From NCBI GenBank assembly GCA_036939355.1, contig JALLAP010000071.1:1-26637 (forward strand): a DNA stretch of 26,637 nt, in the 5' to 3' direction. Of the stretch, positions 1 to 8,700 are shown one piece after another; the stretch's first letter is position 1, and every line of letters begins with the position of its first letter. Made by a program: the position numbers and the translations under genes. The stretch is from Thalassiosira profunda (taxonomy: Eukaryota; Bacillariophyta; Thalassiosirophyceae; Thalassiosirales; Thalassiosiraceae). The notes under the pieces are model-generated. The model was not told the origin of the DNA. It saw only the letters and a program-made list of their open reading frames with translations, and ran no database searches.

Positions 1-436
1 GGGACATCACCCCCCTCGGAGGGAAGTTACGTAGAACTACGTAGGAACTCATACTAAAACTTCCATTGCGAAGGTAAAACCTTCTCAGTCGAAATCCAGA
101 TAATGTCCTTGCCCATGGTGGGCGGATATGAGCACGGGGGGGATTGAACCCCCAACCGACCCCTTTTACCGGTAAGACCACTGCGCGCCCTGAAGCATCC
201 CCCCACGATGGGACACTGGGCGCAAGGTGTTTGTGGTTGTATCTAAAGTTTGTCCTTCCACCGAAAAAGTCGGTCGCTGGGTGCGCCGTAGGTAGGTGCG
301 TCGCTCTGTCCGGGCGTGACGTGTAGAGTGGTCCCATGTGACGATCACGACGTCGCGTGAGTTTGGGTGTTCGTTGTTCCGTCCCTCCCCCAGCTCCTTA
401 TTTGCCGTCGGAGCAAGGCGGTTGGACGTGGCCGAG
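1..436. other. Non-coding left edge, probable junction of host DNA and element
   Basis: No supported gene. The first 200 bases or so are richer in A and C on the plus strand, and from about 210 the sequence becomes G+T-rich like the rest of the element. This is the basis for placing the element's 3' boundary near 200. An imperfect palindrome built on two TACGTAG words lies at 28-43. The tRNA-like segment at 130-190 is listed separately. Short open frames here are unconvincing. Confidence 0.4.
130..190 (-). tRNA. tRNA-like sequence, truncated or degenerate (61 nt)
   Basis: On the minus strand a 5-bp G/C stem closes a 7-nt TTCAATC loop, a good T arm with a B-box-like GGTTCAATCC. The flanking 7-mers GGGCGCG (5') and CGTGCTC (3') can pair along all seven positions with two G-U pairs, as an acceptor stem. 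An A-box-like GCGCAGTGGTC lies about 25 nt upstream of the B box. At 61 nt it is too short for a normal cloverleaf: there is no room for both D and anticodon arms and no clear anticodon. It is best read as a decayed tRNA, a SINE-like Pol III promoter, or a tRNA-like target or tail next to the retroelement. It should not be counted as a functional tRNA. Confidence 0.4.
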
Positions 437-1948
437 ATGGTCGGGGTGAGCGGTGTGCAGACGAGCGGTATGCCTGATATTCAGGCAACATGCGGCCTGG
501 ATGTGACTCTGGTTGTTTGTGGGTATCTCCATATTGACGGGGTGATATCCCTGCTTTCCACTTGTCGGTGTTTTCGCGGCAGCGCCGATGAGGTGCTCGA
601 GCTGTTGCTACAACAGCATCGGGCGACATTGCCTTCTCACGAATGGCTTCCTTGCCCTACTATTGCGGGGGAGGGGCTCGATCATGTGTGGGTCGATCTT
701 TGGTACGAAGGACGTGGCTCGGCGGTGCGTCAGGTTCTGCTGCGTCATTTGCAGCAGAGCGAGCCGTGCTCACGTCGAGAAGGAGCTCACTTCCGCTTCT
801 TTGTTGGGGAGGGCGGGCCCGGTCCCGACAGCGATAAGACGATTCTGCGTCCGTCCATTCCAGTATCGTATCCTCTTCGGTATTATGATGCCAGGGCCGA
901 GCATCGTCTGCTGCAGCAGCAGATGGATGAGCTTTTTGCATCTCGATCTTACGAAGCGTTGCCTGCTTTGGGTAGGCGGCTCCAGACCATTTCTGCCGAG
1001 GTCCGGGGCTATTTGGAGGAGAAGGAGCCGATTGGGAGGCTTCCTCCTGTTCCGTCTGCCGACACAATTCCCTTCGAGGGGGAGGGGATTGCTTTGGCGG
1101 TGTCAAATGTCGTGGTGCGTCCAGGCGAGCGCATGTTTGTAAAAATCAGGTACCAGGATCGGGGCGAGCCGGGGTATCTTGCTACCCAAAACTCGGAGAG
1201 AGGAGTGCAACTTGATTCGCTGCATGCGTTCAAGAATGCAGCTCTTTTGGTGCGGCCGGGGCCGTTTGCTTCGGGGGAGCTCTATCGGGGGACCACGCGC
1301 CCCGCTCTGCCCGTTGGGTCTATTTCTGACTGGGAGTATCAGACGTGGGCCGATGGGATGCCTCTGCGCTTCGGCTTGCCTTCGCCGATTGGTCGACAGA
1401 AGTTGTATTATCGTCGGGGTGTTACAGTTTTCGATGTCGCGCACATGGAGGCGTTTTGGTATCACCCCAGCTTTTGTTCGACCTGTTGCGTCGAGCGTAT
1501 GTCTTCGTCCACTCGCGAGCATGGCCCTGGAGGGGCGGGTGTAGGAGCTCGACGGCTGGAGGAGGAGTGGGTCGGTGCTCCGGGTCGGGCGTTTTACCGC
1601 TCGAATGTTGGTGGGGAAGTGAATTACGCCTGGGAGAGGCAGGAGGATGATGGGTCGGTGATGTTTGAAGTGGATTTGCGTCAGGGCGGAAAAGGGCAGG
1701 CGGGCGGCACTCTTTATCACGTGGTCACCAATCGGTGGAACCCGGCATTCAGTCGGGATGTGGTGGGTACCAATTTGTTTGGCTCGTATGTGTGGGCAGC
1801 GCGTCTTGATGCAGCTTATGCTGAGCATAGCATTCAGATTGTGCCATTGTCTGAGGACGAGGAAGGCAGGATTCGTTCTGTGATCGATAAGTCGATTGCC
1901 GATGGAGAGGCGGGCCGGCGTTTCTTCGAGACTGGGAGGTATGATTGA
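437..1948 (+). CDS. ORF5: F-box-like protein of unknown function, antisense to the element
   Basis: This 503-aa frame starts at an ATG with purine at -3 and G at +4. The reading frame stays open further upstream, but only from a GTG. I recognise no full-length family. Residues about 20-50 (DVTLVVCGYLH, then LLSTCRCF) resemble the helical F-box pattern, which in known proteins binds SKP1 in SCF ubiquitin ligases; this match is weak. The rest looks globular, rich in Trp, Tyr and Arg, with a small Cys cluster (CSTCC). It ends 134 bp before the ORF4 stop, tail to tail. It is coded opposite to ORF1-4 yet shares the plus-strand G+T bias of the whole unit, which hints that it travels with the element. 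It could equally be a neighbouring host or captured gene. An antisense frame at 1103-2212 has a far less protein-like composition and is treated as its shadow. Confidence 0.6.
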   Translation: MVGVSGVQTSGMPDIQATCGLDVTLVVCGYLHIDGVISLLSTCRCFRGSADEVLELLLQQHRATLPSHEWLPCPTIAGEGLDHVWVDLWYEGRGSAVRQVLLRHLQQSEPCSRREGAHFRFFVGEGGPGPDSDKTILRPSIPVSYPLRYYDARAEHRLLQQQMDELFASRSYEALPALGRRLQTISAEVRGYLEEKEPIGRLPPVPSADTIPFEGEGIALAVSNVVVRPGERMFVKIRYQDRGEPGYLATQNSERGVQLDSLHAFKNAALLVRPGPFASGELYRGTTRPALPVGSISDWEYQTWADGMPLRFGLPSPIGRQKLYYRRGVTVFDVAHMEAFWYHPSFCSTCCVERMSSSTREHGPGGAGVGARRLEEEWVGAPGRAFYRSNVGGEVNYAWERQEDDGSVMFEVDLRQGGKGQAGGTLYHVVTNRWNPAFSRDVVGTNLFGSYVWAARLDAAYAEHSIQIVPLSEDEEGRIRSVIDKSIADGEAGRRFFETGRYD

Positions 1949-2082
1949 TTGTATCAGCAGTGCTCGCAGGGTTGCTAGCAGGAGGAGAGTAGGTTGTGTG
2001 TCCGTTTCAGTTATGTAAATAGAAATAGCGAGAGCTGGAATTTGCAGCATTGGTCCTCGCGTGTTGTCTTTCGCCGTGTGTA

Positions 2083-3663
2083 TTACCTGCGTCCCGAGAG
2101 CATGTTTCTTAGGTATTGCAAAATCTCTTGCTGACAGTCTTGGAGGCTGTTCCATCGGGTGCTGCATTGGTTCTCGAACCATTGGGCTCTGGCGCGATGC
2201 AGGAGTGCCCACCTCCGGCCGTTTTCATTGACGAGGTCGTAGACTTCCTGTGCATTGTTGAGCCACTCGGTCTCGCGTCCACCTATCCATCCGTATCGAG
2301 ATGCATCCGCGCGAGCGGTATCCATCAGTTGGTGGAAGTTGGCGTAGGGTGGGAGGTTTACCTGGTTGGGAGACGGGAGCGTGTCTGCTCCCGCGGAGAA
2401 CGCAATGGCCCGTGTCGTTCCGAAGAGCTGCATGAATGGAGAGGGTGCCTCCGCCCTCGGCAGCATTGCTTGCCCATTGTTGTATGGTACAATTCTGTGC
2501 TCGTTCGCTGGCGCCGGCTGTCCGTCGAGCAGAGGCAGCCTCGCTGGTTGACGGTTGCTTTGCGCGTTCAATTGCTCCTGCATGTTGCTTTCGCGGAGCT
2601 GCGCGTTTTGCCTCAGCAATGCGTTGTTCTCGGCGAGGGCGTTCAGTAGGTTCTGCTGTTCGTCGTTGGTCGGGGGGCGCGTGTTTCCGCCCGAGCCGAA
2701 GGAGAACTGTGCATTGTCCCCGGCGTGGATGGTGAATTGCTGGATCGCTTGGCGGTTGTCCGACTGGTCGGTGTTGGTGGTATTGTTTTGCACGTACTGG
2801 TTGTCTGGGAGATGATCCCGTGCGAATGTACGTTGGCGTTTTCGTTCATTGCCTCTCTTGGTGATTCTCCGTTCGCTAAGCTCGCGGCGTCCCTCGTCAA
2901 TGGCGCGGTCAATGCTCGTTTTGCCCGCCTCCTCGGTCGCATTGGCCGCATTGAGCGCCTCTTCGAGGTAGGAGTGCGCCTGCTCGATGGGCTTGGAGGC
3001 GAAAAAGCCGCCGAGGGTGCTCTCCTCGTCCGATTCGATGACCTTGCGATTCTTTTGGTTCATGTATTTGACCGGCCGCTTCCTGCTCTGTAGGTTGGCG
3101 GCCTCGCTGTCCTCGCTTTCCGACAATGCGTCTTGCTTTGGGTCGGCGTGGGCGTGGCGGTCGTATTCGTCGGCGTTGAGCGCGATCGGTGCGCCCTCCT
3201 CTTCCTCCTCCTCTTCGCTGGCGTATCCGTCGCTCTCCGCGGCGCCCTGGTGAAACATCATCCGGCCCAGTATCTTCTTCACGGCGGGCGTTATCCCCGT
3301 GTGGTTGCTGCTTCGCTTCGCGCATGTCGGCGAGTGCGGCTCGTCCTCTTCGGCGATGCTCTCGCCCTCTTCTTCGGCGATGCTCTCGTCCTCTTCTTCG
3401 TCTTCTTCCTCGTCCTCTTCCTCGTCCTCTTCCTCCACTGCCGCTTCCTCCTCCTCGATCTCTTCCTCGAGCTCCTCCTCGTCCTCGGTGATGTCGGAGA
3501 TGACCGATTCATCGCTCGAGGAGTCGTCGTGATGGGCGGTTGGATCGATGCGGTGCCCCGAGCGGGTCGTGCGTGCGCTGTTCGCCAGCCTTCCCTCCGC
3601 GTTTCGCTGCTCGAGGTCGGCCAGCCAGTATTGTTCCGTTCCGTAGCCTTTGCGGTGCGCCAT
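2083..3663 (-). CDS. ORF4: acidic coiled-coil protein of unknown function
   Basis: A 526-aa frame with an ATG start. Residues about 44-110 and 143-190 are extremely acidic (Asp/Glu/Ser runs, with a repeated ESIAEE motif at 93-98 and 101-106). Residues 264-280 are strongly basic (KRGNERKRQR), a likely nuclear localisation signal. A Leu/Asn-rich heptad-like stretch at about 335-368 should form a coiled coil, preceded by a short Gly/Phe segment (FSFGSGG). The C-terminal 90 residues are Trp- and helix-rich and may fold. No catalytic motif was seen. It is the last minus-strand frame of the unit, 415 bp downstream of ORF3, and could be a structural or chaperone-like accessory protein. That role is inferred from composition only; a captured host nuclear protein is an alternative. 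Confidence 0.6.
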   Translation of the reverse strand: MAHRKGYGTEQYWLADLEQRNAEGRLANSARTTRSGHRIDPTAHHDDSSSDESVISDITEDEEELEEEIEEEEAAVEEEDEEEDEEEDEEEDESIAEEEGESIAEEDEPHSPTCAKRSSNHTGITPAVKKILGRMMFHQGAAESDGYASEEEEEEEGAPIALNADEYDRHAHADPKQDALSESEDSEAANLQSRKRPVKYMNQKNRKVIESDEESTLGGFFASKPIEQAHSYLEEALNAANATEEAGKTSIDRAIDEGRRELSERRITKRGNERKRQRTFARDHLPDNQYVQNNTTNTDQSDNRQAIQQFTIHAGDNAQFSFGSGGNTRPPTNDEQQNLLNALAENNALLRQNAQLRESNMQEQLNAQSNRQPARLPLLDGQPAPANEHRIVPYNNGQAMLPRAEAPSPFMQLFGTTRAIAFSAGADTLPSPNQVNLPPYANFHQLMDTARADASRYGWIGGRETEWLNNAQEVYDLVNENGRRWALLHRARAQWFENQCSTRWNSLQDCQQEILQYLRNMLSGRR

Positions 3664-4078
3664 CGCGTTGGTGTTGTGCTTCTTCTTTGTATTGTTGGTG
3701 GGATTGTGGCTATTGCTTGTCCGCTGGAATAATGGGCGTTTTGTCGTGGCGAATACTAGTGTATTTCGTGGGCAAAGTTTGTCAGTCGAATATGGGTATT
3801 TCGTCGGTCTAAAAAGAGCGCGGGGGTTTCACGTTTCGGCTCGGGGAGGGGCAGTCGTGATAAGGTTTTCCAGTCGTGGAAAACTCCCTGTTAAATTGCA
3901 AGTCGTGCATGTAGTTTTTTTGAGAGTTTTGTTGGGGGAGAATCGTATGTATCCAATCGTATCCCGTGCGCGCAGTGCGTGCGCGTAATGGTGCAGGCAA
4001 TTTGGGTTGTGTCTGCGCACGAGGTGTGGTGTCTGTTTGTGTATCAAATGTGTTGATTAGCGGGCTTGATTTTGTGCA
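3664..4078 (-). other. Spacer between ORF3 and ORF4
   Basis: 415 bp with no supported gene. The plus strand is markedly G+T-rich, so the transcript strand is A+C-rich. Because ORF4 starts so far from the ORF3 stop, it needs its own promoter, internal initiation or splicing; no splice pair or recognisable promoter could be fixed by eye. Confidence 0.4.
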
Positions 4079-5767
4079 TCATCTGGTTAGATCGGCCAGC
4101 CAGTCCAAAGCGGCAGGGTTCGTGCCCGAGTCATCCAGCAGTTGTTCAACCCATTCTCTCGATTTCTGATGTAGATTGTGGATGGTTTCTAGTCTCCTCA
4201 GTTTTGCTCGGAATTCGACCATGCTCTCGCATGTCATTGCCAGGTGCATGTGCAGGAGCGTTCTGTGGCCGCATTCGGTGTTGTTTTGTCGTTTGCAGTT
4301 CAGTAACCACCGTCTCGCATTCTCCTTGTCGTCGCCCGGTTGTTCGCTCATATCGTCAGGATCGTGGAGTATGGTGGTGTGCAGGACGAAGCGGTACGCA
4401 ATCTTGTTGCGTTGTTGTGCACTGTTCAGGCTGTCAAGTATGGCATAGTCCCAAAAGTTCTCCTTCAATTTGCTTCGGAAGCGAATCAGGCATGTATAGT
4501 GACCATTTTCCAGAATCGGCATGGCGAGTTTCGTCGCGTCTATCGAGGGGCGTCCGTCGACGCTGGATATTGGGGTCCAATCTCCTTCCTCCGCTGGTTG
4601 CAGGTGCCGTCTTGTCTCGTCCCAGTCGTTGGGTGCGTTTAGAGCTGCACCTGTGAAGGTGAGATCAGCAATGCAGTTTGAGTGAAGCATGTTCAGCTTC
4701 CTCGTACATATGTCCATGTCCTCGTTCGATAAGCAGGCGTCTCCGATCAGTGTGGTCGTGGGCTCCTCGGGTGCCCAGTCCATGCTGTCGCGCCTCGAGG
4801 CGATGTTTAGGGTGGGGCTTCTTTCGCCTTTTCGGAGTGCCTTTCCGAGCTCCTTTGGAATGTCTCTGATTGGGCCTTCCTCTGCGAGTGCCCCGCGGAT
4901 CCATTCCCTGAGTATCCTCTCCAGTCCGCTCAGTCTGTTTAGTGCGTCGATCTTCTGCTGTGCCTTCTCCACAGTGGAGGATTTCGCAACTAGTGCAATC
5001 GACAGAGCCAGTAGGAAGCCATCTTCCAGACCACCTCGTAGTTTAACACGTGTCATTGTTATCCATCTTTCCGAGTTGCCGGCATTGTGATCTGGTAGGT
5101 CTCCATCCAGGTCGCTTCGTTTCCGGGTGAGTGTTGTTCTGCGGCGCAGGATGGAGATGACCCTGTGGTGTATTTCCGTGTCGTCATGTGGGTCCAGGAT
5201 CAGGAAGGTCCAGGGCTTGGCCAAGTCGTCCTTGTCTCCCAGCCGGATGATGCAGGCCCATTTGCTGCACTTCGGGTGCCTTTTGATTCTGATTGGAATG
5301 CAAAGGAGGTTTGCATCGATGGAAGCATTGGTGATCGAGCCTGGTATCCATGCCTTTCCATCGCGTGGTGCTAGGAACTTCTTTCGCGTTACCGCCCATT
5401 CTTCCTCATCATCTATTAGCACGTCCATGAAGCTTGGGTTCAGGATGCCAGTTTCGCATCTTCCTGCCCAATCAATCTTGAGCAGGTTGATCATGTTTGC
5501 TACCTCTCGGTTGCTGAGCCCGGTATTGCTGGTCATCAGGTGCCCCAGGGGTACAACAACCGAGTTGTTGCTGTTGTTGTAGCTATTGCTCCAAAAGTGG
5601 GCTAATCTTTGGGGCCTCGTGCTGCCCGTCTCCATTGCGTTTGGGATCCCTAGTTTTCGTGTGAGGAGATCGTTCCTCGCCTGGGCATCGGTGCGCCCGC
5701 CCGCTGGTATCAGCCGCGCGTCTCTGATCTCGCCGTAGCCGTTTAGTGTACTCGGCCTGCTTCGCAT
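4079..5767 (-). CDS. ORF3: tandem Ulp1/C48-like cysteine protease, first copy degenerate
   Basis: 562 aa from the ATG whose frame overlaps the last 25 nt of ORF2. The C-terminal half (residues about 345-515) shows the Ulp1-like order: PILENGHYTCLIRF with His423, AILDSLN with Asp445, then RQNNTECG with Gln494 and Cys499. This is the His-Asp-Gln-Cys arrangement of C48 SUMO/NEDD8-type proteases. Residues about 85-265 repeat the same pattern (W-TR-L-P-G-W-P, SIDA, then CIPI, ACIIRL and ILDP), but the His position is Lys169 and the Cys position is Asp249 (LEDG), so this copy is probably inactive. The frame is open upstream to about 6046, but that stretch overlies ORF2 Cys-rich coding and starts with GTG. 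Possible roles are polyprotein cleavage or deconjugation of SUMO-like modifiers. Family assignment is by motif only. Confidence 0.72.
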   Translation of the reverse strand: MRSRPSTLNGYGEIRDARLIPAGGRTDAQARNDLLTRKLGIPNAMETGSTRPQRLAHFWSNSYNNSNNSVVVPLGHLMTSNTGLSNREVANMINLLKIDWAGRCETGILNPSFMDVLIDDEEEWAVTRKKFLAPRDGKAWIPGSITNASIDANLLCIPIRIKRHPKCSKWACIIRLGDKDDLAKPWTFLILDPHDDTEIHHRVISILRRRTTLTRKRSDLDGDLPDHNAGNSERWITMTRVKLRGGLEDGFLLALSIALVAKSSTVEKAQQKIDALNRLSGLERILREWIRGALAEEGPIRDIPKELGKALRKGERSPTLNIASRRDSMDWAPEEPTTTLIGDACLSNEDMDICTRKLNMLHSNCIADLTFTGAALNAPNDWDETRRHLQPAEEGDWTPISSVDGRPSIDATKLAMPILENGHYTCLIRFRSKLKENFWDYAILDSLNSAQQRNKIAYRFVLHTTILHDPDDMSEQPGDDKENARRWLLNCKRQNNTECGHRTLLHMHLAMTCESMVEFRAKLRRLETIHNLHQKSREWVEQLLDDSGTNPAALDWLADLTR

Positions 5768-8700
5768 TCCACTGGGTTTGTGTTTGCGTCGTCCGCGAGT
5801 TTGAGCGCCTCCTCCATCCTGATCTTTGTGCTGTTGCGTATGAGTAACCATCGTAGCTGGCATCGTTGGCAGACCAGCCCTTCCGAGACCTTGTATTCTG
5901 GCCTTTCTTCTCCGCAGGCGCGGCAGGAGGTGGCGCCTCTTCTTGATCGCCGCGCCTTGTATTTCCAGCATTCTTTGCATAAGGTGGCGTTTGGGAGGCC
6001 AGCGTTGTTCAGTGTTTGCGTGTCGTGAGTTCCCGTGCAAGTGCACGTCGAGCCTGCTTTCTTTCGAGTGGTATCCCTGGCCGCTCCTTCTGGTGGTTGG
6101 TCAATTCCGTGGTGCGCCCTGCCCACTTGGCTTGCGACGAGCAGAGTGCAGAGTGCTATCCTGCGGAGTATCCTCGATTCCAACTTAAAGCCCTCCTCAT
6201 TCTCCATGACTTTTGTGATGAGACTCTTCAGTGTGGCACCGTTCGACTTGTTGCTGGGTTTCTCGATGAGGCCGATGAGTGTCCCGTCTCCGGCTTGTCC
6301 TATTAGTCGAGTCTCGATGTCGTTCAGGGTGACCATATCTTTTTCGTTCCTTTTGCATTTGGTGCAAACGATGCTCTTCGTGTTAACCATGCTGTGATCC
6401 GCCCTCTGATGTCTCGCAATACGGCAACGTTCCCCCTCGCAGTGGAATCTATTCTTCTCGGCTGTAATGTCCATCTCCTCGGTCCCTTCTTTGGCTTCCT
6501 CTGCATCTAGCAGCTCGTCTGATGGGAAGTAGGATTCGATGCTATCATCTTCGTCTGGTTCGAACGTTTCGTCGGATTCGTCTTCACTTGCCTCTTCGCT
6601 GTCTTCTGTAGACTCCAGCTCCTTCTTCATCTCGTCCTTGTAGCTTTTGGTGTAGCCTTTCGTTGCCATTTGTATAAAGTCGGCCCTCATGAAGATGGCA
6701 AAGCGCAGCCATTCTAGCCTTTGCATGAGACCTGCGCGTAATTCCTTCTTGTCGGCATCGTCGACTAGCTTTGGGGCAATGTTTCTCCACCAGAGATCGA
6801 TTGTGTCTCTCCAAATGTTGGGAAGCCAGCCCAGCCAACCCGTGTCGAGTACAATCTGACGGTGAATATCGATCATCCCTGTCCCCTCGGGTCTGAACAG
6901 GCCCAGTTCGATGGCTGTTTTCCAGTTGTTCAGTGAAACCTGGGCCCTTTCCCGTTCTTCTCCTAATGGGTGCCTTTGGCGGATATAGTTCGACCATTCT
7001 CTACTTCGCCGAATGGTTTCATTTGTGGATCGTTCAATGATGGTAATGCCGTTTTGGTTTCTCATGCCACGAGAGCCGATGAATTTGCTCTTCTCATAGG
7101 CTGACAGCGTCTGTCGGAGGTGCTCGTGGAGTGTGGCCTGGTCTTTCCGTCGTCGTAGTTTGCTTTGGATTGTTTTGCTGTGTTGGAGGAGGGCTTCCAG
7201 GTTCCTGTTTACCAGGTCGTTGCCGATAGATCTGGCTTTGACGAGGCTCGGGTGCGTGCAGACTTGGGAGTGTGTGATGTTCGCTCTCCTGATGTCGTTT
7301 CGATCGATTGCCATCGGCTTGTATTCTGAGCGCGATTTCTCCTCTTTCGTCGAGCTGCAGTAGGCTGTGAATTCGAGCAGCATTTCCCTATGTTCCTCAA
7401 ACTCTTGCGCTCCGCAATGTGGACAGAGGTCGTAGATGCCGCTGCGTCTCTCCTCGCAGAGATAGGCTTTCCTGTCGTCATTGGTCATGTCCTTGAAGGA
7501 GACGTTCTCCTCGATGCGTGAGGCATGGAAGGCGCGGAGCTGCGTGTCCAAGCGCATAGCGCGAACAAGGTTGTTTGTTTGGCCTCTGGCCAGTCTGCTA
7601 AAACCTCCCCTCCATCCCAATTCGTTGATTTCCATATCGATCAGGTCCTCATTTCTACTCAGGATGCCCTGATCGTCTCGTGTGCATGCGCGTCTTCTTC
7701 TTTCCTGATCAGCCATTTCGGCGATCACTTTTCCTACGCTCTTCTGTATCTGCCTGCCTTCCACATAGAAGTTGAAGCGCGTGCTAACAACGCTCGCTCT
7801 CACGTCAAAGGTGCGGGATCCTCCTCGCTCTGCCAGTGCTTCCTGCAATGTTTTGTCGCCGACCATGAATTTCAACTTCAAGTCGCATTGTTTGTCAGAG
7901 ATGTGGTTGGAGATGGCCAAGAGATGGCACGGAGATGCTTCCTCTCGTCCCTCCACCAGTGTTTCTTCGCTCTTCTTCTTGAACTGGTGCGACTTGACTT
8001 TGTAGTACGGTCTGTGGGGGTGCATCTCGTGGCTTGTCTGCTTCCAGGCACGCTGGCCCCCGGTGGCAGTGAATTTCTCCATTCTGGAGGCGAATGGCTC
8101 CATCGTCTTGTATTGCTTCCTCTCAAACTGTTCGTCGAGGCTGACGGCGCTTGGCAGTAGTGGTTTCACCAAGTCTGCTGGGCGTCGATTGTTTGCCATT
8201 TGGAAGTGGTGGTTGGTCAGATCTGCGATGTTGTCCAGCATGGCCACCTCTCCTGCTTCTCCTGGTTGGTCCAGCTCGTAGTCGTAATCCAAGTCCTCGT
8301 CGCCCCCGGTGAATGCATAACCCTCCTCAGATGCTCCGAATTCGTGCACGATGATTGCTGTCCCTTTTATCATTTCTCTTGCCTTGATGCTGTATAGGGA
8401 TTGCGCGAGGAGCAGTCTCGAGACACAGCCCTTGCCTGAGCCAGAGAGAACTCTCCTGACGAGAGCACGATGCGAGGGTACAGTGCCATCGCGTGTGCTC
8501 CTCGCGATTGTCTTGAGTGCATCTGAGTCAGTAACGAAGATGGCGGCGACGTTGGGTGGCAGAAATTCCTCCGCGAGAGTGATCGCATGGCCTTCGCCTT
8601 GGCCATTGTCAGTGTATTCGTGCCCAGTTCTGTCTGGTAGTCTGGCCACGCAGGAGTACTGGGCTTCCCACTTCATGTCTGTGTAGTCCTCTCCCTCTTC

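Noticed and set aside
1103..2212. A 369-codon open frame on the minus strand opposite ORF5
   Set aside because: Its composition (runs of Pro, Arg, Thr, Ile, His) is that of an antisense shadow, it overlaps the ORF4 C-terminus, and ORF5 on the other strand is longer and more protein-like.
3299..3532. Ser-rich frame opposite the acidic part of ORF4
   Set aside because: It is the antisense reading of Glu/Asp codons (TCC/TCT runs) and has no other content.
5768..6046. N-terminal extension of ORF3
   Set aside because: It begins with GTG, lies fully inside the Cys-rich ORF2 coding region, and is Arg/His-rich low-quality sequence. It is kept only as a possible frameshift overlap.
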